64,000 nt of DNA. It comes from Bombardia bombarda. Taxonomy: Eukaryota > Ascomycota > Sordariomycetes > Sordariales > Lasiosphaeriaceae. The position numbers and the translations under genes are program-made. Location: positions 4,154,001 through 4,218,000 of the forward strand of contig JAULSR010000002.1 in assembly GCA_030512295.1 (NCBI GenBank), given 5' to 3'. Positions 22,255 through 33,200 of this stretch are shown here, piece by piece (position 1 is the stretch's first letter; each line of letters begins with the position of its first letter). Under the pieces are notes generated by a model. That model had not been told where the DNA came from. It ran no database searches and saw nothing but the letters and a program-made list of their open reading frames with translations.

Positions 22255-22713
22255 AATAGCTCTGGCATAGCAGGCCTGTACAAGCAATCTATGTTATGAG
22301 AGCTGATGATGGGGGTGTTGGGACAATGGAAACCACCTCGTGGCTCGTGGATTGATGCTGTTATTCTATCAAGTCCTCTAATGATCGTAACCTCAAATAG
22401 ACCTTTCAGACCAAACACTCCAATTATTTGCGCACCCAACTTCGTGCTCCGCCCCTTGCTATGTATGCCATGCCATACAGATGCTCTCAGACTTCTAGGG
22501 GTATCGCCATCTCTTCCAACCTCCAAATGCATGCATGAAATGTGTCCGTCCATAATTAAATCCGGCCTCGCAATGCGAAAAAAGGAAAGAGGGTATGGTT
22601 GGTTTTCTAGATACCAAGACAAAACAAAAGAAAATATAAAATGATGAGTGATGCGGTAGCTCATTGATGGAAATAATGACGGGTACCGCAAAATACACCG
22701 GACTTCAAGTCTC
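22255..22713. other. Convergent 3' ends
   Basis: The 459 bp between two converging genes should hold both 3' UTRs; no other signal seen. Confidence 0.5.
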
Positions 22714-23886
22714 TCAATAAGCAATACCAGCGGCACTACCGCCGCCGCTCCTTCTCACGTTCGCAACTTTGCTCTTCCGCCGCTTGGCAACGACCTCGGC
22801 ATCCCATACGCCATTGAAGATGTCTTCACACTCGTCCTCATCCGCCGAGTCGAACACAATTTCACTGTCATCAAGATCAACGACATCTCCTCGCACCGCA
22901 CCGTGGGATGTCTCGGTGTCAGCCAGATCCCCTGGTCCCTGGCTACTGTTGTTGTTGTTGTTGTTGTTGTTGCTGTTGATGTCACTGTGTTCCCGGTTCG
23001 ATGGCTGTCGGCTTCCACTTGGACTATTATTCGCTCCCTGGTGGCTCTCTCCACTACGATGTGTACTAGCATCACGGCCACTACTCTTCGCCCGGGTATC
23101 TTTGGCAGGCCGAGACTTATGACCGTCGGTAAAAGGCTCGACGTCAACGTCCTCCCAGCTATGCGAAGCCACGACGCGCTGTGTCTCGAGTATGAACTTG
23201 CCGACCTTGTACTTTTGGCCATGTTCACGAGCGTCGACGTATTTCCACCCCAACTTGTTGCCGCAGATGATGCAGGATATATCCGCAACAACGTGGGCGC
23301 CAGTAACCAGTTGGCGGTTCTCGGGACGGCCGACGCGCACGTTGATCAGGTTTGCGTCACCACCGTCTTGATGGACATGGTTCAAAGGCGAGGCGGGGCA
23401 AGTAGGTGTGGCCTGGGCAGAGGGTGGAGACACAAGATATGCGCGTCCATAGCGACCTGTAAAGCCCTTGCTGACTATTTGCGAATGGTAGGCCAGGTCG
23501 GTGGCGCAAAGCCCACAGCGTAGGGTGTCGGGATGAATACGTGACAAGCGATGGCGGGCCCGGGATGAACTTGGACTTGATGCGTCGATGTCGGAGCCAT
23601 GGGACAGTCTGAAGCTTGGAAATTCGGAAACGAAGGACCTGGGGCTGGCCGGAGAGCCCGCATCGCTTGCGGACCCTGGTGAGCTGGAGAGAGATGGAAC
23701 GGCGTCTTCTTCTGGTTGGACCGTAGATTGTGAGTGCGGTGACGGTGAGTCAAGTGGCCGCCTGCGACGAAACGGTAGGCTGAAGCTGGGGAGAAGAAAA
23801 TGAGGGAAAGTCGGGCTGCTGTCAGCAGAGGCCGTCGGAGCGGCTGGCTTGCTGCTGCTGGCCATGGCGGTGATGTGACCAAACAT
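22714..23886 (-). CDS. Yippee/Mis18-type zinc-domain protein
   Basis: A single exon of 390 aa from the ATG at 23886. A frame-extending ATG at 24021 exists, but its 45 extra residues look like 5' UTR. Residues 1-118 are Ser/Pro-rich and disordered. The Yippee zinc domain starts at TLRCGLCATDLAYHSQIVSK with Cys124/Cys127 and closes with SCIICGNKLGWKYVDARE, Cys205/Cys208. The tail after residue 235 is low complexity with an (N)8 tract encoded by a (TTG)n microsatellite (22946-22973 on the plus strand), an acidic patch DSEIVFDSADEDECED and a basic end KRRKSKVANVRR. The family spans nuclear and cytoplasmic regulators; this fungal long form has no assigned role known to me. Confidence 0.85.
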   Translation of the reverse strand: MFGHITAMASSSKPAAPTASADSSPTFPHFLLPSFSLPFRRRRPLDSPSPHSQSTVQPEEDAVPSLSSSPGSASDAGSPASPRSFVSEFPSFRLSHGSDIDASSPSSSRARHRLSRIHPDTLRCGLCATDLAYHSQIVSKGFTGRYGRAYLVSPPSAQATPTCPASPLNHVHQDGGDANLINVRVGRPENRQLVTGAHVVADISCIICGNKLGWKYVDAREHGQKYKVGKFILETQRVVASHSWEDVDVEPFTDGHKSRPAKDTRAKSSGRDASTHRSGESHQGANNSPSGSRQPSNREHSDINSNNNNNNNNSSQGPGDLADTETSHGAVRGDVVDLDDSEIVFDSADEDECEDIFNGVWDAEVVAKRRKSKVANVRRSGGGSAAGIAY

Positions 23887-25733
23887 GATGGAATCTTGGG
23901 GCCTGTGTAAAGAAACGGCAGCTTTTAACAGCTGGACCGAGCCGAGCTGAGACGTGGGCGACTGAATACAACAATTCAAAGTAAAATGACAACGAGTCTT
24001 GGGCACCAAACCCTTCTGCATGTCGGAGGGCTCGGATGGAATGATAAGGTGTGGCGCGAGACCTGGTGACGGGGTGTTACTCAGTCATGTCCATGTCCAG
24101 CCCGTCCTGAACATTGAAATCCAAGGGCAAATCCGAGACTTGTTTGTTCCCTGAGCCAGAGGGTTCCTTGCATCAAAGACTTGGAATAGAACTGAGATAT
24201 GGAAAGCCCCTGGGCTTCTAGAAAATTAATCACAAGGCATCAAAACATCGAATCGAATCTTATCATTGGCGTTGTCATTTTGCATCGGATGCAGTAGTTT
24301 TGGTTTGGCGTGGACAATCGTTTGTTTCATGAAACCCAAAGGTCCCCGCGATTACCGCCTTATCGATAACCAAGTGCAAGTCTCCACGCGGTGGTGTCTG
24401 GTGGACTTGTTGCGGCTAAGTGCGGGGTTATCCCTGCATCTCCACAGTTCCCGAAGACCCCCGTGGCGATGTAACTAGAACGCACTTTTGTACGGATATG
24501 TACACATTAATGAATGTAGCAGGTACTGAACACGCCTCATCACGACACTTTCAGCTTTAGCATCTTTTCCCAACTTCTAGAATATCGTAAATAGGATAAT
24601 CATTTGTCTGATAGCTGGCTAAGCAAACAGAACATGGGAAAGAGTTGATCTTACAAATGAGCCCTGTTGGTCGCACAAGATGGTCATGTGGCGGTGAACT
24701 AACCGGATACAGTGTAGATAGGTATGCAGCTAAAGTACGGGACAAGATTGTCACATTACCAACACCGCACACCGCCGAGCAGCAGGAAAGACGACTTGGC
24801 ATTGGCACACATCCAGAAGCGAATAAGGATGACTCGCCAACTTTGACGCAAATACCGTACGCGGCCGATATAAGTAATGGGGTTGAACCTTAATCCGCGT
24901 CCCGACCACTCACTCGGACCCGTTGGAATGTGAAAGGGAAGGACAGAGTGCCCGAAAGAGCACGGCCAGATTGGCGAAATGAAAAAAGAGGCTGTTTGAA
25001 GTTTCTCAGCGGAGGCACTCAGTCTGGAGCAAGGCCACCCGACAATACAGGGTGTAGGAAACGGGTGCACCTAATGTGGTGCATCTATGATGTGATGCAA
25101 AACCGGAAGCCGGGCCTGGGCCCCATAGGTTGAGTTGGTCTGGCCGAGAGCGAAACGATCAAGTGCCAATTCGTCCGCATTCATTTGATCAAGGTTTCTT
25201 TGTGGGTTACCCCTCCGAGTTTAAGTTTGGTGGAGCCACGTGATGGCCACCCCCTCCGCCCCACCCCGCCGATTGGCTGGGCTTATTTTTGGGGTCCAAA
25301 GCCTCTGGAAGGTCCGTCCATCTTTCGGTCCGTTGCATGATTTTCCTCAATTCCACCAAACTCCCGGCTCAACCTGAACCTAGAAACTACCACTACACCG
25401 TAACTACCCTTTATCTCTTGACCTAACTTTATTCACAATCCCGACCAGCTCGTGCAATTGCCGTTGTCTATCTTGATACCAAAACAAAACAGTCCAGTCG
25501 CAGGAAACATTTCTTCCAAGGTATTTGAAGGCCTCACCTGTCCCAGAAATGACCATTCTAGTAAAGGCAACAAATAGGGTTGCTGACTCTTTTTTGAATC
25601 ATGCAGAAATCGCACCAACTCCACACTCGGGAAATCATAAGTCAGGATCGTCTACCTCCAAAACCGTAAATCTTCGCTTCTTCGCACACAACGACCCTGC
25701 CCCCATCAGCAAACGTGGCACCCTCCAGCAGCA
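23887..25733. other. Long divergent spacer, promoters of Yippee and antizyme genes
   Basis: No supported gene. The antizyme-proximal 500 bp contains pyrimidine-rich tracts and an upstream ORF (ATG 25549, stop 25746) that overlaps the antizyme start codon in another frame. A cacgtg E-box-like palindrome occurs near 25237. Confidence 0.5.
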
Positions 25734-26208
25734 ATGGCGTCAATGAAACAAGATAGTAAAAATTACAGTAGTAATCATTATGGCGAGGACATTGCCAGTC
25801 AGGCCAATATCCTCGCCAGCTGCTACCTGGTTGACTCGTCGACTGCCTCGCTGAAGGGTCTCCACTACTGCACTACCGGCGTCACAGGGGCTGAGTGGTA
25901 TTCCTGAGGTCCCTTCCATGGGACTGCCATCGCCGCCATCAAGTCCCCCCCTCGCGGCCATCACGTCGACCAACGAGCTCGCGCTGACGCCCAAGGCGAA
26001 AAAGTCAGCACACGGCCATGGTCGACACGGCTTGAGAGACACCACCCACAGTGGTTCTCGACAGCACCGTCGAGGGGGGGCAACATTACGTATCAGGGAA
26101 GAATGTGAGAGGTTCTTTTGCGAGATGCTGCGCACCATGTTTCTAGGTGAGAGGAACTCGGTGTCGCAGCGCTCCGGCCTGACGAGTGTTTATCACAACA
26201 ACAATGTC

Positions 26209-26254
<46 letters not shown>

Positions 26255-26901
26255 GCTGCAACAGCACCGAATTCAGTCAACGCATCGGGGACGGCAGAAA
26301 TGCTCGTCCGGGCTTTGATGGAGCCCGCGGGACTGCATCTGCACTCGGATCGGCATCGTTGAACTTTGCCTTCCACGGACAACTGACTCCGCCAGACGAC
26401 TATCCTATTGCGGATATGTCCATGATGGGTGGTCGAGGTCTTGCTAATGGCAGCAGTGCCCAGTTCGTCGCCTCATGGCTAGAAATTTGGGACTATGCCG
26501 GCGGCTCCAGCTTCCGGGCATTCGTGGCAGAGGACACAGTTGGTGGCGAGAACAAGTCGCTGTTTGTCTTCTTTGACGCCCACGTCCTTAGCCGGGATCT
26601 GAAACAAGCGTAAGTAAACACCTCCACTTCGACCCCCATCACCATATACAACGCGAAAATGCACGGCTGACATGTTTGTTTCAAACCCCACAGTCTTGTC
26701 GCACTTATCGAACTGGCCGATGGCCCTCTTGCGTGCTCCCACATGGTGATCTGCCTGGATCGGTCGATACCCGGTGATGAGGCAAAGGCGCTGACAAAGG
26801 GCTTGCAATGGGCTGGCTTCACACCAACTACACTTGACTTTTGGTCAGGCGGGCTGGACGTGGTCAGCAAGAGGTGGCTATTTTTGGGCATGGAACTTTG
26901 A
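25734..26901 (+). CDS. Ornithine decarboxylase antizyme, expressed by +1 ribosomal frameshifting
   Basis: The first frame starts at 25734 (MASMKQDSKNYSSNHYGED) and stops after 57 codons at TGA 25905-25907. Skipping the T of that TGA (codon TCC, then GAG) enters the main frame, which runs 25906-26609, then after an 84-bp intron 26694-26901, for about 360 aa in total. The C-terminal antizyme domain is clear: FVASWLEIWDYAGGSSFRAF, KSLFVFFDAHVLSRDLKQ, HMVICLDRSIPGDEAKALTK, LQWAGFTPTTLDFW and KRWLFLGMEL. Antizyme binds ornithine decarboxylase monomers, targets them to the proteasome without ubiquitin and inhibits polyamine uptake; polyamines raise frameshifting to close the loop. A (CAA)n tract gives about 14 consecutive Asn in the middle, in a region expected to be disordered. 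A naive annotation would call two unrelated proteins here. Confidence 0.9.
25902..25907 (+). promoter_or_regulatory. Programmed +1 frameshift site TCC-TGA
   Basis: TCC TGA at the end of the first antizyme frame is the shift site known from animal and fungal antizymes. The ribosome pauses at the slow UGA and moves forward one base so that TCC is followed by GAG. The downstream +1 frame is open and encodes the conserved domain, which is strong indirect proof of use. Confidence 0.88.
26207..26253 (+). repeat. (CAA)n coding microsatellite in antizyme
   Basis: About fifteen CAA/AAC units encode the poly-Asn tract in the linker before the antizyme domain. Confidence 0.93.
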
Positions 26902-27279
26902 CACATCAGAAAACATCTCTCGGTTGGTTTGGCGATTCTTCGATGTGGGTCGTATTCTTAGGCTCCTCTGCTGAAGGCCCGTTTACATGGCGAGCGGCTT
27001 TGGATCGCGTCGTTGTTTCTTTTTCTTATTTATTGTTACATTATCGAGGAGGTGGATGCCTACGAAACACAGAATGAAACTTTCGTAGACAGTTTAGCGA
27101 GGAAAATCTATGTTCACATTGCTATCTGATGTGGTAACCAGACTTATCACGGACTCAACACCTCGAGACTTTTAGCCTGTCCTGCTCTGAGACGCGCTAG
27201 GGGAGCTGGCAATTATCTCATTGCGAGTTATTCTAATTTATTATCTATACTGTCCTTGTCTTGGTCTCCATGACATGTG
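26902..27279. other. Convergent 3' ends of antizyme and HIS7
   Basis: 3' UTR sequence only; no coding signal. Confidence 0.5.
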
Positions 27280-29016
27280 TCATAGGTTGCCCTCAAACTG
27301 TCTAGCTACTAAGCCCTTCTCCTTCAAGTAGTCTTTTACTTGCTGGACTGTGTACTCGCCCCTATGGAACATGCCTGCTCCCAGGGCGGCATCTGTCGTT
27401 GTCTGTTCAAAGACCTCTTGGAAATGACCGGGGTTGCCAGCGCCGCTGCTCGCAATGACCGGTATCCTAATCGCGTTCTTGACTTGGGTTATCAGCTCCA
27501 GATCAAACCCGCTATTTGTGCCGTCCTTATCAATGCAGTTAAGCAGGATCTCTCCAGCACCCATTGCCTCGACCGCTTGCGTGAGCTCGACCACATCCAA
27601 GTCTCTTGTCTCCCGGCCTCCTTTGATCGTGCACGCATACCAGCAGTATTGTTCGCCTTTTGGACCAGGGATCTTTGTCTTCACTGTGGCATGTCGTGTG
27701 GCGTCTTGCTTGACGACATAGATGCGCTTGGGGTCCACGCTCACGACAACCGCTTGGTTGCCGTACGCTTTGCTGATCTGCTCGATAGCTGTGTTGCCAA
27801 ATAGCTGTTTCCCTCCGCTATAGTATTCCTCCGCAGCGATCACGGCATCACTACCGATCGACACCTTGTCGGCTCCACTCTTGAAGTACATGGTGGCAAT
27901 CTCAAGAGCAGACGTCTTTGTACCGTCCACATCGACCGTGTCGCGAATGCCTCCACCAACGGTAAGCGGAACAAACACAGTCTCTGACGTCCTCCTCAAA
28001 ATTTCCAACATGGGCAGGTCGGCAATGGGGCAGTCACGGAAAGAGGTGATGTTCAAAAACGTAACCTCGTCAGCTCCTTGCTCGTAGTACCGCTTCGCCA
28101 TCTCGACTGGCTTGCCCAAGTTCCGGACAGATCGGGCATCGCCTTTTTCGCGCACGTCATATTGGTCTCCTTTGGTCACTACCAAGTCGCCCTGGTCGTT
28201 GGTGCGAACGTCGAGACAGGCGATGACGCGCCTGGTGAGTCCCTCTTGGGCAGCCAGCTCTTCGGCACCGCCATTGATCGGCCGGGGGATATTTTGCGCG
28301 AGCGCCCTGGCCCCTGAGCCGTCACAGAAGGCGCGCAGAACTCTCAGCCCAGCGGCGCCGCTCTTTTCGGGATGAAACTGCGCTGCAACAACGTTGCCCT
28401 TGGCGATGGCGCCCACAAATGTCTCTCCGCCGTACGTCGCAGTCGCAACGGACCAGCCATGGCTCTCTAAATCTCCCTTGATATACGGGTACTTGTATGA
28501 GTGAACGTAGTAGTATTTGGAGTTCGGGCACATGTCGTAGAGGGTCGGGTTCGTGGGGCACGATGCGTTGTTCCAGCCGATGTGGGGGACGGCCTTGGTC
28601 GAGTCATCGAATCGTTCCAGCGTGCCGGGGACGACGTTCAGGCCGGGGCACTGGCTGTCCTCGGCAGAGTTAGAGAAGAGAGCCTGCAGACCGACGCAAA
28701 TGCCCATGAAAGGCTTGCCCGAGTCGATGTGGGCGCGCAGGGCGGGCATGTAACCGGCGGAGGAAAGTTGGGAGAGGCAGTGGCCAAAGTGGCCGACACC
28801 GGGCAGAATGAGTTTCTGTAGGCCAGGGCCTGTTTAGCCAAGTGATGGACACACCCAAACCGCATACAGGTCCGACGGGAACAATACACCTACTTCAGCA
28901 TTTACAACCTCCTCCGGTGATCGGATCCACTCGACTTCGTAGCCGCATTTCTCGATCGCATTGACGAGACTGCGCACGTTGCCGGCGACATAGTCGAGGA
29001 GATGAACCGTGGGCAT
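27280..29016 (-). CDS. his7: Imidazole glycerol phosphate synthase HisHF
   Basis: Exons 29016-28894 and 28815-27280 on the minus strand give 552 aa, the same length as yeast His7. The N-terminal glutamine amidotransferase (HisH) begins VHLLDYVAGNVRSL, has the catalytic Cys at about residue 81 in MGICVGLQALF, and the His-Glu pair in AAQFHPEKSGAAG. The C-terminal (beta/alpha)8 cyclase (HisF) begins VIACLDVRTNDQGDL with the catalytic Asp and continues VGGGIRDTVD, KVSIGSDAV, CIDKDGTNSGFDLELI and VIASSGAGNPGHF. It uses glutamine ammonia to convert PRFAR to imidazole glycerol phosphate and AICAR in histidine synthesis. The 78-bp phase-0 intron with GTAGGT donor sits after residue 41. Confidence 0.96.
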
Positions 29017-29414
29017 TATGGCGTTGGTTTTCTCGACACTTTAATGCAATGGATTGCGACAGGTCTATTGTCGAGAACAGACGGGGGAGTAGAAATAGGA
29101 GAAGGGGAGATGTGAGTCAATGGTGTAGCTCGAAAATCTCGGAGGGGTCGCGAATAAGGTACTAACTGGGCGACCACAAGTCTAGCCGGTGCCGCAGACC
29201 ACTAGGTACCCCGCCATGGGTGCAGGGAAGGCAGGCAAGTGGGGGCTACCTACCCGCTCTGCTACAGGGCCCCAGGGGTTTGTTTCTGCCCGTTTTGACC
29301 GCTAAAACTTTAAGCATAGCCCAGGCACCTCTTGGTCTCTCCTCTTCAATTGAAGCAATCGCCCACTCCCTTTTCCAGATTTTCTACCCATAATACCTAC
29401 CAACCGAGAGTGAC
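29017..29414. other. Divergent promoter region, HIS7 and TFIIIC subunit
   Basis: A 398-bp bidirectional promoter. Pyrimidine-rich tracts lie just upstream of the plus-strand gene. No coding signal. Confidence 0.5.
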
Positions 29415-30429
29415 ATGGACAATAAGGAAGAGGACGAGGATGAGTGGGAGTATGAGTACTCGACAACAGAAAGAGAGGTATACTACCTGACCTTAGATCT
29501 CTCTGTCCGCGATTTCCTCGAACGACGAACAGACGACATCATCCACAACACTCGCGGTGGCTACCGTGTTTGGTACAATCCTCTCTTCAATGCGCCCGAG
29601 CCCCGCACGACCAACCCCGACCTAATTGACGACGCCAAAGACGCCGACGATGGAGAACCCCCGAGCGCGAAGATGCAGAGCTCGAGAATATCGGCATACC
29701 CCAACTCCCAGCGCAAAACGAAACCCCGATCGATCCACTATTGCAGCAGCCAGTAGAGGCCGACCCAGTTACGACCGTCATGGGCGACAGCAACATGATT
29801 GAAGAGATCCAAATCCTGGACCTTCACTCAAAGGAGCCAATTGTCTCGTATCGCAATCATGTCTTTCGTGGCAGCTGGGCCGAGAACATTGGCACCGAAA
29901 TGATATTCACGCCACACGACGACGAGGCCCATCTACCAGCCCTGCGCCACCTCAGCCAGAACATTGACCTGCTGGCTGCCAGCGCGTCGAGGATCAACTT
30001 CAAAGAGATCACACTGGTGCCCAAAGAAGAGGCAGGCATGCCGGAGATGGAGCCAACAAAAGATAGCTACAATAAGGAGGAGGAGATTCCAGAGCGGTAC
30101 AAACACAATGGGGGATATACGTGCACATTGGTGGCGACAAGACAGGCCAGCGACAGCCGCAGGCGCATTTCCTGGAGGACCTGATTGCGTTGAAACGTAA
30201 GCGCGGTGAGACGGATGAGGTTACGATCCAGCCGCTGGAGACGACACAGAACAAGCTGCTCGTGGACGACGCCGAAGAGGAGCGCCGGCGGAAAAAGGTC
30301 CAGTCCGACTACGCACGAAATTTGAAGTGGCGTGCTAGGAATAAAGGCAGCATGGTCGAAGATCCCCGGCGCAAGCGACAGAAACCAACTACGTCGCCAG
30401 AGAGAAGAAGAACAGCAGGGACCCGGTGA
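29415..30429 (+). CDS. TFIIIC subunit with triple-barrel domain (Sfc7/Tfc7-like), two apparent frameshifts
   Basis: Three overlapping frames carry one protein. Frame 1 (29415 on) reads EWEYEYSTTEREVYYLTLDL and GGYRVWYNPLFNAPEPRTTN. Frame 2 (from about 29665) reads IQILDLHSKEPIVSYRNHVF and RGSWAENIGTEMIFTPHDDE, the triple-barrel core. Frame 3 (from about 30115) reads VHIGGDKTGQRQPQAHFLED and continues basic to 30429. Each switch is one base short and falls exactly on a run of five identical bases: C5 at 29658-29662 and G5 at 30110-30114. The protein is a subunit of the RNA polymerase III factor TFIIIC (yeast tau55, human GTF3C6 relatives). An assembly or base-call error is more likely than loss of a core transcription subunit. 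The exact C-terminus is uncertain; other frames stay open to about 30460. Confidence 0.72.
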
Positions 30430-31493
30430 GGAAACGCGGCGGAAGGCGAGGATTTGGCTTGCGGCCCCGAACCAGACGCGCAGCTTTGGTTAGGCGACAA
30501 ACGAGAGACGAAGAGGCGCCGCAAAGTCGAGTTGCTGGCGATGCGACTTCGACGCCAACACCTGCGCGGTGGGATGATCTTCGCAACGACAGCCAGCCTG
30601 GCTAGAGAGGAAAATGCGATTACTTTTCCGAGCTGAATGTTTTTTTCCAGTGATACCCCAACATGCAGCTTGGAGGCGGTGTTTATAGAGATATGAATAC
30701 CAGATAAGCCTACTGGGCAGTGCAGTATAAAACAATGTCACCTCTGCCATGATGCAGTACCAGGGGATTTAAGGTATGTACCAACACGCCCTTGTCAAGC
30801 AAGATGCAATCTCTTGATGGATATCAAGTTCATTGCATACTGGACACCACGTGGGTGTGGCTACTGCAGATCTGATGGATAGCTGTTTTGCTTGCTATTC
30901 ATACTGTACCTGCGACTCAGGCAACCTCCACGTAAAAGCCGTTCGCGTCATGCGCTAGGTAGCCAGCCACCAGACGAAGCGGAGGTCCTGTGTACCGCTG
31001 TCTCCTGCGGGGTCTTGCGTTTTCTAGGTAGATAGTACTGCACCCCACCGTTAGCGTTTTCGTTTTCCTTGGCTGACGTGAGAAGCCGGACGTACCGGGG
31101 CGGACACTTATTCTAGGGAGTCTCCCCCAGCGCGCCCACTGCCCAGCCGCCACTGGACAAGTGCCAGACAGACCCTCAAAAGGTTCTGGCGGCTGCTCGG
31201 GTCGAGTGACTCGAGTTCCCAACCTCACACCTGCAACTCACCTCCACTACCTTTACCTATCCACATTCCCTTCTTGACAGCCGGGCGGCGTCAATATTCT
31301 TTCATCAAGATCGCGATTATCTTAATCCATATTTCCTACATTCATTTACTGTCAGAAGATACATCGCATAATCGTATTTCCAGACCAGACCGCCTCTTCC
31401 TCCAGCAGCAACACGACGACGCGATCCCCCATGACCTCGGACGCCTTGCCTTCGAGTCGCTGACCATTGCCGATTGCGCGCGCGCGAGCTCAC
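30430..31493. other. Intergenic, promoter of Vps62-like gene
   Basis: No gene supported. Sequence 31250-31490 is pyrimidine-rich and probably 5' UTR of the gene starting at 31494. Confidence 0.45.
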
Positions 31494-33200
31494 ATGGTCT
31501 ACCATCTCCGGCGGGCGGCCATTGCAGCCGCATGCCTCGCGAGTATCGTCTTCATCCTCTGGTTTATTCCTCGCGTCATCAAACCCACGCAGCCCGACGC
31601 CGAAGAGCGCAAGCGAGACGAGCAATGGGTCAACTCATCGCCCTATTGGATCGATCGTCAGGCTTGCCGCTGGCTGGGTCTGTGTGGCATACAACACATC
31701 AAGTGGGACGCGCCCGCCCTGCCGGGCAACGGGACTGGCCGTGACGGAGACTTGAAGCTCGAGCTGTTGAAGCTATTATCGATGGGGCCAAACCACGACA
31801 GCAACTATGTGGAGTTGTCAGATATGAGAAGCTGGGAAACCGCCCCGATGAAAAAGGATTTGAAGACAAGGCGGAGAAATGCCGGACGTTCCGGTGATGC
31901 CAAGGTCCTGGACGAGATTCCCGACTATGTGGTTGCGCATGCGCCGCTTGTGCATCTCTACTCGGAGGAGTTCTTCTGGCCTTCGGATATAGCAGAGCAT
32001 GTCGTCCACATGCAGCCATTCAAAGATGACGCACCAATAAACTCTTCCAAGGCCGTGGACCTTGACACTCTTGCGAGACTCAACGCCGAGAACAATACGG
32101 TCTTCCTGTCCAGCAAAGACAATGTGGAGACCAGGCCGGAGTGGCTCCATAGTTTCCATGGGATCCCCACCCCATTTGATGGTGATGACGACGATGGCGA
32201 TGACAACGACAACGGCGACGGTCAGGATGATGATGGTGCAGACGGGGATGCCGGCAAGGACGATGGATCAGGAGCTGCACCCAAACGTCCAACAGATGGA
32301 ACCACGTGGTGGGATGCCGACAAGGAGCATCCACCAAAACGTATTTCCGACCCGAGACGATTTAACGGAAGGCAGCGGCAGTCGCACCAGAAACGGCAAT
32401 TTCGTGAGGCCCAGCGCCCCATGGTCGGTCCCGTCGAGGAGAAGCTTGACTCGCTCAGGGGCGACAAGGCCGCTCGGGGTGGGCATTCAGATGGACCAGC
32501 GATCTTGGTTCTCGTAGACAAGGGCGCTGGTATCGTCGATGCCTTTTGGTTCTTCTTTTACAGTTACAACCTGGGCCAGACAGTCCTCAACGTCCGCTTC
32601 GGCAACCACGTCGGGGACTGGGAGCACTGCATGGTGCGTTTTGAGCATGGCATTCCACGCGCCATGTTCCTGAGTGAGCATGCGGGCGGCCAGGCCTATG
32701 CATGGCAGGCGCTGGAGAAACGTGCACAGAAGGGCGGCAGGCCAGACCGGCCTGTCATATACTCGGCTGTTGGTAGCCATGCCATGTATGCCTCGTCTGG
32801 CATGCACCCCTACGTCCTCCCGTTCAAGATGTTGAAGGATCTCACCGACCAGGGTCCTCTTTGGGACCCCACGCTCAACAACTATGCGTACTGGTATGAC
32901 TATGAGGTCGACAGAGACGAAGAACACAGGCCGCCTGGTGAGGACCGAACGAGTCTTGTGCCCGCAGCATCCAACCCCCATTTGCCGACCTCTTGGTTTC
33001 ACTTTGGCGGCTATTGGGGCGATGACACCTACCCTCTGAGTGACAAGCGTCAGTGGAGGCTGTTTGGCGAGTACCACTACACTACCGGCCCTCTGGGGCC
33101 CAAGTTCAAGAACTTGGACAGGAAGAAGGTGTGTCAAAACGAAAAGTGCAGGATATTGTACAGTATCGAGGCAGGCAAAAAGTCGACCTGGTACAGCTAA
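31494..33200 (+). CDS. Vps62-family (DUF946-like) membrane-anchored protein
   Basis: A single exon of 568 aa from the ATG at 31494; upstream in-frame triplets are not ATG. A transmembrane or signal-anchor segment occupies about residues 7-25. YVVAHAPLVHLYSEEFFWPS and MQPFKDDAPINSSKAVDLD open the Vps62 domain. An acidic Asp/Gly linker (about residues 230-262, GDDDDGDDNDNGDGQDDD) and a basic stretch follow. The C-terminal half has FWFFFYSYNLGQTVLNVRFG, NHVGDWEHCMVRFE, SAVGSHAMYASSGMHPYVLP and WFHFGGYWGDDTYPLSDKR. Vps62 is named for a yeast vacuolar sorting phenotype; the molecular role is unclear. It likely resides in the endomembrane system. Confidence 0.9.
   Translation: MVYHLRRAAIAAACLASIVFILWFIPRVIKPTQPDAEERKRDEQWVNSSPYWIDRQACRWLGLCGIQHIKWDAPALPGNGTGRDGDLKLELLKLLSMGPNHDSNYVELSDMRSWETAPMKKDLKTRRRNAGRSGDAKVLDEIPDYVVAHAPLVHLYSEEFFWPSDIAEHVVHMQPFKDDAPINSSKAVDLDTLARLNAENNTVFLSSKDNVETRPEWLHSFHGIPTPFDGDDDDGDDNDNGDGQDDDGADGDAGKDDGSGAAPKRPTDGTTWWDADKEHPPKRISDPRRFNGRQRQSHQKRQFREAQRPMVGPVEEKLDSLRGDKAARGGHSDGPAILVLVDKGAGIVDAFWFFFYSYNLGQTVLNVRFGNHVGDWEHCMVRFEHGIPRAMFLSEHAGGQAYAWQALEKRAQKGGRPDRPVIYSAVGSHAMYASSGMHPYVLPFKMLKDLTDQGPLWDPTLNNYAYWYDYEVDRDEEHRPPGEDRTSLVPAASNPHLPTSWFHFGGYWGDDTYPLSDKRQWRLFGEYHYTTGPLGPKFKNLDRKKVCQNEKCRILYSIEAGKKSTWYS

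Noticed and set aside
20926..22287. A 453-codon minus-strand ORF opposite the dipeptidase
   Set aside because: Composition-driven antisense shadow; the plus strand carries all M20 metal ligands.
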